From: Steinernema hermaphroditum
Lineage: Eukaryota; Nematoda; Chromadorea; Rhabditida; Steinernematidae
DNA length: 64,000 nucleotides
Reading direction: 5' to 3'
NCBI GenBank assembly: GCA_030435675.1
Contig: CM059622.1
Coordinates: 13,330,001-13,394,000, forward strand
The notes under the pieces are model-generated. The model saw nothing but the letters and a program-made list of their open reading frames with translations, made no database searches and had not been told where the DNA came from. Below, in pieces: positions 37,262-49,388 of this stretch. Made by a program: the position numbers and the translations under genes. Within the stretch, counting starts at the first letter, position 1. The number at the start of each line of letters is the position of its first letter.

Positions 37262-38498
37262 TCACTTAGGATCCTCCCACTCGGGCCAGTAATGCGCTCT
37301 CATGCGAAGCATATGGTTCAGAACACGCGGGAATTCGTCGTCCAGAAAGTCTCCGATTGGCTGCCGATACGGAAGGTAGTAGCTCGTGGCCAAGTGACCA
37401 AACAGCGTGAAATCGGGCTAAAAGCATGCACTTAACAGTTGTTGACATGGGAAGCGACTTACGATCACAGGTTTATCGCCGAAGAGGAATTTCTTGTTGC
37501 CGAGAATTCCGTCAATCGCTTCCAGGTCGCGTCGAAGGACATCCCTCAGTTCTTCTTTCGAGAATCTGCCGTAGCCAAGGCCACCGAAACGTCGTTTGAC
37601 CTGAAGTGAATCGAGATGTTTAGTTTGCGATGGACAACTACGATACATCTAGCGACCAGCGATCAGAAAAATATGCAAAACAGAAGCAACATTGGCTTCC
37701 CATGTCATTGTCTATGTGCCAAATTGCGACCAGGGAAAGGCTACATCTCTCAGTTCTCACACAAAAATAGCGACGAAATCAGCTGGAGAACCACTGGACT
37801 TCTTGTGATATCACAGATCCTGCACTTACCTTCTTGACAAAACTCTTGGCAATGATGTTCGTAACGAATCCCGGAAGCGGGATGTTAGTTACGTCTCTGT
37901 GGATATACTTCTCGGTGTTCCACACCATCTTTGGATAGAGAAGTGTACTGAAAAGACGACCACATCAAGAACTATTCATCCAAACCTTGAACTCACAAAA
38001 ACATGCTTCCGTCGACCATTCGATCGACTGCTCTCGCCACAGCTGCTTGTTCCGTTGACAGATTTTCCTAAAATTCCTCATTTAATTCATCGATAGAATG
38101 CGTGTCCCACCTTGATGTTGAAGTTCTTTTGCAACAAAAACAAAATCAGCTGCGAGTCGGCGATTTGCTGTCCGTTCAGTTCGATAAATGGCAGCAGTCC
38201 CTTCGCTGAGCGCATTCTGTACGTGCTGACCACCTCATGCGGGACCTTCTGCGCCTTCAAGTAGGTGTGCACTTTCAGGCAGAATGGCGAGAGGTTTGGA
38301 ACAACCCGAGCAGGCGGGAACTGGTACAAGTAGACGACATCCTCTTTCCAGTCCTTCTTGTGCACTTCGGGGAGCCGCACGATCGAAGAGGCGAATCTGA
38401 AAGGGGTTATTAAAAAGGGAGAAGTGCTGGGGAACTTACCTAACAGCGTTTCCTGTGAGAGAATTGAGCTGTGGGCATCGAGAAGCGAGGATACTCAT
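37262..38498 (-). CDS. FAXC/metaxin-like GST-fold protein
   Basis: Six exons: 38498-38440, 38396-38111, 38067-37997, 37947-37830, 37600-37463 and 37417-37262; 275 aa. The thioredoxin-like half has [20 protein letters not shown], then [20 protein letters not shown]. The helical half has [26 protein letters not shown] and [16 protein letters not shown], and the product ends YWPEWEDPK. This is the pattern of Failed-axon-connections (FAXC) and the related nematode CDR proteins. The N-terminus ([16 protein letters not shown]..) is short, basic and hydroxylated, possibly a weak targeting sequence; no membrane span is clear. A TTGCAG acceptor sits one base before the ATG. First gene of a likely two-gene operon with qns-1. 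Substrate unknown. Confidence 0.9.
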
Positions 38499-39995
38499 TC
38501 TGCAAAGTGCAAGAAAGCGATCGCTTTGCACGTGACTTGAGACGGAAATGAAAGAGAAGAACGTCTGACGTTTCCAGTCTATTGTGATGCAGTGAAACAA
38601 ACGCTGTTTACTCTGATAAAGCGATAAGCCGGCTGCATCTTTTGATGTTCATGAGTGCACTATTTGTGCTTTGCTTCTGTTTGACGGGTTCTTAACTTTT
38701 CTGTCAATTACGATAGGAATTACGAATAATCCTCTCAATTACGAATTCTCTCAATTACAATAGGAAAACAGACAGAATCATGGAAATACGTTGCTGAGGC
38801 ATTTGAGTACCGCACAAGACTCATTGATTGGATTACGGTTGAGCTGCATACTTCTAGGTCGTCAGATTCGTCAGTCTCATCATCGAAACCGTACAGAACT
38901 GGCTGGTACTCAAATCTCAGTAATGCAGAATGTCTCAAAAAGAAATCAGACAGTTACGTCCATGTAGTCGACATAATGAGTCTCATTGTCTGTGGCATGT
39001 GTACAGTAGACATAGACCGAACTGTCCCATGAGTTGAGGGATGGGCACTCTGCATAGAGCCCCTTGCTTTGCTAATTTAGTGCTAAAATTTCCGAACCAA
39101 ATTCATCGGGCCATCCATTAATTGTTCCGAAGTGCCCCTGCTTTAGAGCCCTCGAGATTTTCCAATAATTCATACACATGACTGCTTTCCGACTGCACTG
39201 CCAAGACAATTGTCGAATTGTTTATGCCTGGTGCTGCGTTCACAGAGCTATGATTCGTTGCGCCATATTTGACGGCGAAGATGAGTCACACCAGAAAGGG
39301 CTCTGAAAGCAAGCACCGTATGTAAGAATGTCTTGACCCTTGTTATCTTCTTAACAGTACTTATTCCAACATCACATGTATTTGCTTATTGTTCATGAAT
39401 GAAGGATCAATCTATAAATGCGTTGAAATACAGTACCCTTTCGGTTCTTTTTTTTAGACTTCGAGATCTACTGATACTGTAACGTCAAAATCTGTGAAGA
39501 TGCAACTTCAAAAAGCTCGCACCTACTCTCATCACGCTCCATGGCGCCCTTCCCAACCTTCCCCTATCGCATCGCTTCCCGCCGCCAATGACTCACATCG
39601 ATGGTTATCTCCTCCGTCGTCTCCGAATTTCGTCTTTTCACGCGTCTCTCCCTCCATTGCCTCCACCCGCTCGCCCATCGCTATAATGTCATTTTCTGCA
39701 CCCCAAGTGACCCTCCACCACTTCGCGGGCCAAACAAAGCGCGACCCCATCGCGCGCCGCTCTCCCACTTCGCGCGTCTTCGTCGCCTTCTTCCACCGTG
39801 CGACGTCGACTGGTCAAGGCCGCCGGCCGCCGCCGTCGTCGTCCGTTGTTGACCGTTTTCACGCAACCTACACGATGTTCTGACATTTGACAGCGATCTT
39901 CGCGTCTTCCCACTGACAGCTGTACGACCTGGGAACGTTTCAGGTTCACTTGTATGTCGTGCTGAGAACGTCGTTCGACGAAAAGGAACAAGACG
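38499..39995. other. Divergent intergenic region, FAXC-like / hmp-2
   Basis: 1.5 kb between oppositely directed start codons, likely holding both promoters. It includes a short tandem repeat of CAATTACGA-type units (38702-38765) and a GC-rich block at 39.5-39.9 kb next to the hmp-2 start. The open frames there (39494-39883 plus, 40163-39681 minus) overlap each other and look like compositional artefacts. Confidence 0.55.
38702..38765 (+). repeat. Short tandem repeat, CTCAATTACGA-type units
   Basis: TCAATTACGATAGGAATTACGAAT is followed by CTCAATTACGAAT and CTCAATTACAATAGG: three to four imperfect units. Confidence 0.7.
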
Positions 39996-42900
39996 ATGGC
40001 TATTGATCGAAACGGCGAGCCGATTTACAGTTCTGCGGTGGTTATGCCAGCCTATCATCATGGTGAGTCGCTTTATCCGAGTCATTTGAATTCTATCTTC
40101 CTCGAGGAGAAAAGAAAATAAGAAAGTAGGACGATAATGTAACTGTATACTATAAAATCTCAATGACTTTAAATGATCTGTATTGAAACTCGGTAAAAAT
40201 TCGATCCAAAATCGTCGAAGTATAGTGCCATAAAAATCGCCTCTGATTCTTTGAATTGTGTTTTTAAAAGGTTCCGACTTTCGTGAAAAGAGGTGTGCTG
40301 CCGGCCATATAAAGCTAAAAAATATGGAGATATTTCCGGAGGACTGAGTTATAGGTCTTTTTCTTAAGCGTTTTCAGATCGCGTATAGCTTATATGTTCA
40401 TATGGCCTAGGTAAAAGCGAGATTTAGTGAGATTTAATTGCTTCTTTAACTGTCTACAAATCATAGGAGGGAAATCAAAGGAGGGAAACCATCAGCATAG
40501 CAGCTGGCGGTGCAAACAGAATTCAGAGATTATTCTCGGTTGAATCGTCTTCTTTAAGAGACGGTGGAACTACGGCCTTCTGCAGGCATTTCGCTAAAAA
40601 CGACGGCCGAGAACAACCGCTCACTCGACTCATTTCTGAGAGAGCCAGTGGGCGAACGACCTCGAAAGACTCGAAAGAACTCACCATTATGTCAGGCGAT
40701 CCATTAAATACGCGACACATTCAACAATTCTCTTTTTTCGTTTGACATGCTGATTTTGGGAGAGCATGGCACAATGATTCTATGCATAAAGAGGCTTAAC
40801 GATTGATACAGTTCCATCTAGTTCGAAAACCCTGCTAAGCCTCTTTATCTTTGTGGTTGCAGACTACGAGGACGACTACGCAAGTGGACGCTCTGCCCGC
40901 ATCCGCCGCATCCTCTTCTCCGAATTCGAGGATGAAGAGGCGCACCATGTTCAACAAGAGTTCCGCTCGAGCATCATTCTGAAACTCGCCGACCAGAGCG
41001 TCAAGCTGCGCAATGCCGTCATCGACATCATGAACTACCGCGACGAGGTCGAATCGAGTCTTCAGTCGATTCCTGCGCTCATCGAGATGCTCTGCGACCA
41101 AGACGAGGTGAGAAGCTTCCCCTTGTCAATATAGTCCACCTGCTTGATTTGCTGCCAAAACACTCCAATAAACGAGTATTTTAGAGGACCTTTGGACGCG
41201 CCATTAACGACGTTTACCTCCTCTCCAAGAAGGACAAGAAGATCGTCGCCACCCTGTCCAACAATGAGCGCCTCATCGGATCGCTCGTCTCCGCCGCGGC
41301 CCGGTCCACCGACTACGATACCCAACGCAAGGCCGCCGCGGCCCTCAAGAACTTCAGCGACGAAGTCAGCGGTCGTATGTGTCTCTTCCGCACAGGCGGC
41401 ATCCCCCAACTCGTCGCCATGCTCGCTTCCCCCTTCCCCGACATCGTCCGCCACGCCACCAACACCCTCTACAACCTTCTTATCCACATCGAACCGGCCA
41501 AAGAGGAGACCACCCGCTGTGGCGGGCTCCAGGCCTTCACCCGACTGCTCAACGATCCCAATAGGAAGCTGCAGGCCATGGTCTCCGAGTGTCTCTACCG
41601 TCTCATGAAGGACTACCCGGAGAACAAGCTGAACTTCTTGGCCGTTCAGGGGCCGCAGCTGCTTATCAAGATCCTCTACGACCTCCCGGACTACTACAAA
41701 CTCGTCCAGGCCGTCATCCGCTGCATTCGAACCATCAGCACGTGCAATCACAACAAAGGCTCCTTGATCCACATCGGCGCGATGGAGGCGCTCCGCATCC
41801 ACTTGGAGACCTCCGACGAGACCGGCAAGAAGGGGATCCTCCAGGCGATCCGGAACCTCTCCGACGCCGCCACCAACGTCGACAACCTCGACCGTCTCGT
41901 GGCCGACCTGATCGCCCTCATCGAGAAGCACCACGAGGAGGAGGTGATCAGCTGTGCGTGCGGTATCCTCTCCAACCTCACCTGCAACAACATCCGCAAT
42001 AAACAGACCCTCTGCTCCAACTCCGGCATCGCCGTCCTCTGCGACGCGCTCCGGCGCTTCTCCCACGTCGAGGACGTCACCGAACCCGCTTTGTGTACGC
42101 TGAGGCACTGCACGGCTAGGCATGCCCTTGCCCAGCAGGCGCAGACCGACATCAGGCAGTGCCAGTACGCCTATGCGGTACTTCTGGATTTGCTGTCCAC
42201 GGGACGTCTTCCGATCATGAAGGCCACGCTGGGACTCATCCGGAACTGCGCCCTTTCCTACACCAACTTGGAGGGAATCGTTTCGGTGAGTTATGTGTTC
42301 ATTAAAGAAATCGGGTGTCCAGATTCCTTCTGCTGTTTTGATTCTCCATCAACTCCATTATTCTACAGGTCGCCACAGCCGACGGGGCCACCGTAGTCGA
42401 CATCGCCCTGCGCGTTCTGGTCACCTCCGGCCGTATCCTCCTTGAGAACTTCGACGCTGACGACGAAGGCATCAAACACCTCGATATGGTTGAGAGCTCC
42501 GTCTCCGCCCTCCATCAGCTCGCCACGGACCAGAGCGTCGCCGACTACATCGTCAAGGAGCACGACCCCATGACCGTACTCATCTATGTACGTGCACCCG
42601 TTGCCGCCCTTTCCTATATCTCTCCTTCAGCTCCTGGCACAAGATGAAGTGAACAACAGCGAAGACGAACTGCTCATGCGGGAGATCATGGGTCTCATCT
42701 ACCAACTCTCCAAACAGCCTGAAAATGCGAAGATCGTCGAAGGCTACGGGCCGACGGAGTACATCGCCGCCGCCCTCCGCTCGCAGCACAAGTCGATCGC
42801 CACTTATGCCTCCGGTATCTTGAAGAATCTGGAGAAGGACAAGCCGTTGGAGTACCAGAGGCAGCTGGACACGGAGATAAACAGCGCCATCGGGAACGAC

Positions 42901-43011
42901 ATGATCTGGGCAAACGATGGCCTCGAGCCCGAGCTCTTCAACGAGATGTACAATTACGGAAATCTCGACATCGGAAACGATAATCAGGGCTGGTACGACA
43001 CCGATTTGTAA
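39996..43011 (+). CDS. hmp-2: Beta-catenin of the HMP-2 (adhesion) type
   Basis: Five exons: 39996-40062, 40863-41107, 41185-42285, 42369-42587 and 42631-43011; 670 aa. About twelve armadillo repeats fill residues about 90-600, with hallmark blocks RHATNTLYNLLIHIE, AVIRCIRTISTC, QAIRNLSDAATN, ACGILSNLTCNNIRNKQTLC and EPALCTLRHCTARH. The N-terminus has SARIRRILFSEFEDEEAHHV, like the alpha-catenin-binding segment of HMP-2, but no DSGxxS-type phosphodegron. The C-terminus is ..GWYDTDL, the PDZ-ligand end shared by HMP-2 and vertebrate beta-catenin. These points favour cadherin-catenin junction function over BAR-1-type signalling (inference). Intron 1 (800 bp) contains a dispersed repeat. Confidence 0.95.
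40565..40625 (+). repeat. Dispersed repeat, copy B (hmp-2 intron 1)
   Basis: GGAACTACGGCCTTCTG..GCTAAAAACGACGGCCGAG..CCGCTCAC matches both ends of the copy at 13069-13155 but lacks about 26 internal bases. A low-copy interspersed element of unknown type. Confidence 0.65.
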
Positions 43012-43869
43012 CTCTTTGCGTTGTTCCATTTAATGACATAAAAATATTTGTGAAAGTTATGCTCTCGGATGGCCCACCTTCCGTCACCACATGATGTGTC
43101 TGTGGGATGACATCGGACGGAGGACGAGTGCAAGTTCTGTTTTTTTTTTTCTGAACCTCCAATTGAATTTGACGAATAGAATCTTTGATGTCAATCTTCA
43201 GTCTCAATTGAGGTATCATGAAATCAGCCTCAGTACTCCTTATCACGATCGGCCTGTATCACTTAGAGTGGTTCTGTAGACGAAGACAGCACATTCCTTC
43301 GCAAAACGTGCGGTAATTCAAACATACAGAGTGGATTGCCATGCTAGAGAAACGACTGTCGTTGACAAGTCGTTACACGTGAACCGGTAGTCAAACATCT
43401 CTGTGCAAGAATGTACGCTTATGAATACCATCGGTGAATCTGTAATGAATTCTCCGCTGGGATTTCGATGTCCGACTTGCGCTGAAGCCCAAAACGGTCC
43501 ATTTCGGCAGGTGTTCCTTCGAGAATCCCATTCGACTCGCGAAACGAATAACACCCATCGAATGCATATCATAAACAATTTAAAGAGGTGCCAGACAACT
43601 GAGCATGAAGTTATACATAAATGAGTCTTATTGTTAATGAGTCTGAGTCATAAATTTTGAGTCATGATACATTGGATATGGCCTTCAGTTGAACATGAAT
43701 ACAGAAATCGTTTTCGCATTTCTGGCACAGTGTGTAGATTCCGACATTGTGTGTATGGAGACAAATCAGTCGATTTCATCGGTCTTCCAACCGCGGCACA
43801 GGTGTTCACCCGGAAATCCCATTTGGACTGCGGAACGTATAATATTTATGGTTCGGCAGGAGAATTTTG
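43012..43869. other. Intergenic after hmp-2, no gene seen
   Basis: 3' flank of hmp-2 and upstream flank of the small secreted gene. A poly-T run (43139-43150) is present. No supported coding or RNA gene. Confidence 0.5.
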
Positions 43870-44659
43870 ATGAGAAAGATCCACCGCTTAAAAGGAAGGA
43901 CCATCGAGCTCTCAGCAGCTCTCATGATTCCAGTCCTCCTCGTGCTCTCTTCGCTTGTCTTCGGACAAATCTATGCCGTCGCTCTTCCGACGAAGGATGT
44001 CTTCGCCGATCCCGACGCCCCCGATCCACTTTTGCTGAACGGATCGCTCATCGAGGGCGCCCCAGGTGATGGTGTTTTGGCCTTATCTTTGTACTCCTGT
44101 CCGCAGGCGGTATGCGGTCGCATACACACGTTTCCATCGGCCAAACGATTCTACGTTCATGGGTGGTGGTAGGACAGTTTTCAGAACCACTTCTTCTCAA
44201 CACCTTTTAGGCCTCCGGCCACCGCCAATCTACGAGGCCTCCTTCCAACTACTACGAGCGCACCGACCATGCAACTTCGTATGGTGCCATTGGACCGTGC
44301 GACGACAACCTGGAGAGCGGAAAATTGGAAAACCTTCTGCATGGCGACGGATCAAGAGTTTTGGCAAGGAGTAAAAGAGAAAGATAGAAAACAGTTGAGT
44401 CTTTAGGTCTTATCAATATTCCAAACACTCCTAACGCATCAGTCAGCGAGACTATTTCAAGCAGGCGATGACCGCGTTTAAAGATGCGGAAAAGGAGAGA
44501 ATCATCGACTTCTTCGTGCGCATCCCACAAAATACGCGGTCCTCGCTTCTTTCGCTAGCGACTAACTTGTATATGCAGTGTAATGTTTACATCAAGTGGG
44601 TTTGCGAAGTCTCTGTAGGTGGAAATGTGTCGAGACGTACACTTATCGAGGTCCTTTAG
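43870..44659 (+). CDS. Small secreted protein, splice model tentative
   Basis: Exon 1 encodes a signal peptide (SAALMIPVLLVLSSLVFG, after a basic start MRKIHRLKGR) and then LPTKDVFADPDAPDPLL. Two later stretches have strongly coding-like codon patterns: 44211-44357 (SNYYERTDHATSYGAIGPCD, ESGKLENLLHGDG) and 44447-44659 (RDYFKQAMTAFKDAEKERII, DFFVRIPQN). They join in phase only as 43870-44073, 44211-44357 and 44447-44659 (187 aa), which needs two GTTTTGGC donors instead of GTRAGT. The more canonical donor at 44066 puts exon 2 in another frame (..RPCNFVWCHW..) ending near 44373. Either the donors are unusual or the gene is damaged. I recognise no family. Confidence 0.45.
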
Positions 44660-44960
44660 AAAAGTGGACAGTACTATTTGTCTGAAATTCACCTTGATGT
44701 GGACCCGACCACCAATTTGATCAGTAGCAGACGTTTCTCAGATTACCGAAGATGCCTCGTCCCCGGAGGCACAGCGAGCAACACTTATATCTACGTTTGA
44801 AGTGCTGTTCATGTATTTGTGCTTTGTTTTCGGGAATCGCGATGAATGTTTGGTGCATTGAATACTGGATTGCTTATCAGCACATGGTTCATTGGGTTGA
44901 GTCCTTGAAGATGTCGGGTGCCGTAAATGATATGAACTGTTTCCGCGCCCCGCGGAAACT

Positions 44961-45617
44961 GAAGGCCCAGTAGAAAGTTCTGTGAAATTTTTTACCGGTC
45001 ATATTTCCAAATGTTTTACGTGTCTCCAGGTTTTTCTGTTATTTTATTCGTGTTTATCGACTCTTTTTACCCCTTATTCACTTCTGTTGAGACCGGTATT
45101 CACTTCGATTCACAAAAAATGGGCCTCCAAAAAACTGCGTTTTGCCATCGGCACCGTGCTGGGAAGTCAAACCCTGACAGTTGCTAAGACCCGAAAGTGC
45201 CTCGGTATGCCATCAAACGAGTACAAAATCAATTCCAGGAGACTGGCGGGGCCAAGGACCGTGCCAAAAACGGAAAACCGAAGATCTCGAAAACTTCAGC
45301 GATCCAGAAACTGGTCCAACAAAAATTCTAGCGGAATTCCGAGCAATCAGAAACCTACAAAATAAGCCGTGGATTTCTTCCGACCAGCCAGAAAAAGCCT
45401 GAAAGATTGGAAAAGTTCAGAAAGCTGAAGGCACGCAGTTCCGGATTCTCCAATGTGGCCTGTAGTCATGCCCAAGATGACCACTTCGAGTGATGTTTGG
45501 GCTATTTATGTGTGATTGTGAGTGATGAATAACGTAGTGTAGTTTTTTTCCGATTTGGATGCGTTGTCTGTTATAAAAAGCCTGTTTTTCTTTTCACAGA
45601 ACTTTCTGAACGCCCTG
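44961..45617 (+). mobile_element. Internally deleted mariner-like element
   Basis: AGAAAGTTCTGTGAAA at the left end is repeated inverted near 45592-45608, and the right end closes ..CGCCCTG followed by TA (45618-45619). Inside, 45119-45420 carries a decayed transposase N-terminus: a helix-turn-helix-like NQFQETGGAKDRAKNGKPK and KTSAIQKLVQ, similar to HRVIKRYQESAGVKDR of the element at 48067. Only about 655 bp remain and the frames are broken, so it is non-autonomous and old. Confidence 0.65.
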
Positions 45618-45619
45618 TA

Positions 45620-46623
45620 TAAATTCGTCTGTGCAGTTCGCAGCTTTGATAAGGATTCTCCCTACAAATATTTTGTTAGGTTTGCGATTAAAAAATATGA
45701 ACATTTTTCAACCTCTCAGTCGGAATTAAGCATTTTTTCGTGACATCGTATCCTTTCTGAAAGGACATGCTGTCGACATGTAGAGCTAAGTTTTAACTAA
45801 GGCGCCATGACATGCGTGGCTAACGACATTCAGTGCCTATCACACCTCCATTTACAAAAGAGAACGGGAGAGAGAATGCCGGCAAGGCGATAGAGGTAAG
45901 TAAGTTCTATACGTGTCGCTAACAAGACTGTCAAAGGATAAGTGACAGTGTCATAAGTGACATAGGAACCGCTGTTTATCAAACAGCTCGAACAATTTCC
46001 CTAGCAAAGAGAGGGAGTGGCGGCAAGGCGATACGTTTGGACCTAAATATAAACTTTTTAAGAGGACTTCTGCGAAGTGTTTCCCTTTTTGGTGGGACGA
46101 TCCAATAGGTGCCGTCTGTTAATACGTGGTGGCAACTTGAGAACGTCGACGAGTCAGATTGAATCGATCCATCGCCACGCACGCCATTTCAATTGATTCC
46201 AGTATTGTTCCATAATTTTGACTGTTAGCAATTTTGATGCTATTCCCTATCTCAACCGTACGTATCGTATTCGTTCCGACCATTTCACGCGCACAATGTC
46301 GTATGCTCGTTTAAAAAATACGTTTTCTTTGTTCGATTTAGCCTGAACAGCCTGAACAATACTTACAAACATGAATGAGTAAATTTTCTAGCACATTTAT
46401 TTGCAACGTGACAATTTGAGAATGACGCTGATTCAGACAGATCCATATATCTTACTCGTTTATATCTAGTGGTTTATTTTCTTTCCCTTTTTTTGCTACT
46501 TATGTGATGTCCAGTTCAAATCGTGCTGAAATTTGTGGATTTCTATCGATATATTTTAGTTTTTTGAGGAATACTAATACGTAACACCACAAGCATCCAA
46601 TACTTTTAGATCCCCCCTCCATT
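45620..46623. other. Upstream flank of family copy 4
   Basis: No gene seen. The GGTGGCAACTTGAGAACG motif (near 46129) recurs upstream of copy 5 (near 49404), so the tandem duplication covers the 5' flank too. Confidence 0.55.
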
Positions 46624-47531
46624 ATGGACACTGTTCCGTACGATTTTTGTCACGATGTGTGGTCACAAATCAACTGTATGACAAGAGTCGAAATAGCCCG
46701 AAATGGAGAGTTATTTTCCGGAGCCATGGAGAAGCGTAATCATGAAATTCGAAGAAAAATGTTGGGATATTTCCGCCACAATCTGCAAAGACGAATTGGG
46801 ATGGTTCTGCATTATTTTATGGAATCTTCGAAAAGATCCAAACTCTGTTGAGGAACTTTTAGCAAGGATCGTCGATATCTCATTTGTCACAGTGTTTGCA
46901 TCAAAGATGAGCTGAATTTCTGGGAAACGAAGTTACGCTGTTCGAAAGAAGTCATCACAAAGAAACTGATTCCCTTTGACTCGACACGTCCGACGCTGGC
47001 GTTCTCTCGATTTCAGCCTAAACCTTCCCATGGAAATCGCTGCGTAATGTCTCAAGATGTTCCGAAACGCTTCCGAAATTTCCTTCGATAGGAATTCCCT
47101 ACTTTGGGGAAGAAAGCGAAGCGTTCCTAGCTGAGCACGTGAAGAACAACCGTATTCTCTGCAACATCGACCAGCGCGGATTGTGGCGAAACAGGAAAAG
47201 GGTCGAAGACATTCTTGTGGATTACCTCAGCGTACCTAGAGATAAGCAATTATGGTTAGCAGCCGAAATCGGAGGTGACAACAATTTCCCAATGACCCTC
47301 AGAATGTTTAGGGCGGCCATCGACTGCTGGCTCACAATGGGGGCTAGCAAAGAACTCGCTCTCGATGGGATTATATCATTTGTCGACGAAGACATCCTTT
47401 CGTTCCCATTTCCCGACAATGTGACGAGAGAGGAAGAAGTCTATCACGATAAGCTATACAATGGCCACCAGAATAGACTCACCGTCACATGGACCAAGGA
47501 AGACGGCTCGTATCTTCAGTGTAACAAATAA
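46624..47531 (+). pseudogene. MDTVP-family protein, copy 4 (several frameshifts)
   Basis: It starts MDTVPYDFCHDVWSQIN at 46624 and, read across frames, follows copy 5 through EPWRS, EKCWDIS, LGWFCI and PNSVEELLA. At least three shifts break the first 460 bp, and another (about 47091-47101) is identical to the one in copy 5. The last part is open: MKNNRILCNIDQRGLW, EIGGDNNFPMTLRM, LPDNVTREEE-like and TWTKEDGSYLQ, to the stop at 47531. An acceptor-like TTTTAG with ATCCCCCCTCC leader precedes the start. More divergent from copies 1-2, but with the same block order. Confidence 0.8.
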
Positions 47532-48066
47532 AATCACCCATCGTTTATTTCCCTTTATAACTCGGAGTATATTCATAGAAATAGGAATAAGGAAGAACTA
47601 CAATGATAACCATGTGTTTTCTTGTTCTATTATGATGATCTTCTTTATGTTGTAATGATGTTTTGTTATTATTACTGTAACATTTCGGATTCGGAATAAC
47701 TGGATCTAATAAACCTCCCTCGACCACTTTATTTCATTGCCATCTTGTATGCGCACGTCCATTTTCAGACCTGCTTCAGAGCGTAAAGTAGAGTATTTTA
47801 TTCGATCTGGACGTATGCGGATTGTAGCCAGGTCGTGCTGACATTTTTTTGAGTATCTCTGCTAACCTAAGATGGTGGAAACCAGAAATCCACGATTTGC
47901 CGATGAAGACGTTCTTGTCAAGTGAACCAGGGAAGAAGAATATACGTACTGGTTGTAGGAACGGTTATGTTGCTCTAGAGAACTCGGAGCACCGGGATGG
48001 AATGAAAGGCTAGAAAGCAATGAAAATCGTCAACGTTTTAATGCGCGGGACGAAATGGAGAACATA
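47532..48066. other. 3' flank of copy 4
   Basis: Contains AATAAACCTCCCTCGA near 47708 and AATCCACGATTT near 47887, both repeated after copy 5 (near 50698 and 50891). No further gene. It ends at the TA target site of the mariner. Confidence 0.65.
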
Positions 48067-49386
48067 CAGGGTGTCAACTAAATACTGTCACGCGTTCGGA
48101 ACTCTTGAATTTTTCGCGCTTTTCTGCACTTTCCTCTCTGGCATTTGTTTTATTCGTGTTCTGCATGCTTTTCTGATCTAGAACTGCTATTTGCTTTGTT
48201 ATTTTATGCGCTGCTATTCAGAAGAATGGTCTCAGAAAAAAACCATTTTTCCATCGTCGCCTACCACAAGCGTGGAATGCCAATATCCAAGATTTCGAAG
48301 ACGTTGAATCCTCATTTAATGCAAGTTCATCGCGTGATTAAACGTTACCAGGAGAGTGCTGGAGTCAAGGACCGTCAGTGACGTGGAAGGCCGCGCTCCG
48401 CCAGGACTCCCAGAACCAGAGAAAGTATCAGGAAGAAAAGTAACCAGAATCCAGCATGGTACATGAGAAAGCTGGCCAGGGAACACCAATCAGCGCCTCA
48501 TCGGTCACAAGACTGGTGGAACAAGATCTAGGGGTCCATCCCTACAAACTGGTGCGCGGACAGCCTTTGAGCGATCGAATGAAGGTTGAAAAAAAGGAGA
48601 AAGCGAAGAAGATGAAGGCCCAGGGCCGCGGTGGGAGCCTCCAGAGCATTATGTTCTCGCATTAGAAGATTTTCACCGTATAGCCGCTGGGAAACACCCG
48701 GGATCACCGTGAACGTCTTCCCAAAGGCCTTCCCAGCAACATCACTGCCGAAAAGAGCCATTCCCCACAATCCATTATGGTTTGGGCCGGGGTTTCTGAA
48801 CTTGGGAACCTGGAGCTGGTTTTCTTCGAAGTCAATGGAAAAAAGTTGACCTGCACTGGCAAGAACTACCGGAAACCGGTTCCGAACGGCTGTGGTGAAA
48901 TCCTGGGTCGTAGATCTACCCCACAACACCGCACGGACGTTTCAGCAGGACTGGACGCCTGGCCATGGAGCCAAGGATACCCTTGTCTTGTCACAGCCAA
49001 CCATGTGAAGGAAGGATGTTGGGTCAAGAGGAAAGATGTTTGGCTGCGGTACTCTCCGCTTTTCAACTCTCTAAACTTCGATGTTTGGTCAGTCCTGGAG
49101 CAAAAAGTCTGCTCTACAAGCTACGCTAGTGTGGATTCCGTGAAGCGCGCTCTGCAGACCGCTTGGAAGGAAATAACGCTGGAAGTCGCTGCGGGAATCT
49201 TGAAGAATTTCCAGAGGCGTTTTTGACGCCTGTATCGCCGCCCGAGGAAGCCATTTCGAATGTGATTGACTTTATGTTGTAGAGAATTTCACGCGCTTTC
49301 GAGTGATATATAAATTGCTTTGTTTTGTTCGTCCTGCGAAAAATTATGGCGTTTTTTGCGCGTGACAGTATTTAGTTGACACCCTG
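48067..49386 (+). mobile_element. Full-length mariner transposon, transposase inactivated
   Basis: 1320 bp bounded by perfect 28-bp terminal inverted repeats (48067-48094 and 49359-49386) and TA target duplications (48065-48066, 49387-49388). The transposase starts at 48226 (MVSEKNHFSIVAYHKRGMP, ISKISKTLNPHLMQVHRVIK). Later blocks appear in other frames: IRRFSPYSRWE, FQQDWTPGHG-like and LNFDVWSVLEQKVC (the region of the third catalytic acidic residue). Stops and shifts interrupt it, so it is not autonomous. Perfect ends on a decayed gene suggest it could still have been mobilised in trans. Confidence 0.93.
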
Positions 49387-49388
49387 TA

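Noticed and set aside
39494..39883. 129-codon frame upstream of hmp-2
   Set aside because: Overlaps equally long frames on the opposite strand; looks compositional.
41062..42123. 353-codon open frame antisense to hmp-2
   Set aside because: Mirror of the GC-ending armadillo exon; no splice signals or family likeness.
44211..44373. Neuropeptide-like CNFVWC hexapeptide between basic residues in the alternative frame
   Set aside because: Codon pattern favours the other frame and there is no typical amidation or tandem-peptide layout.
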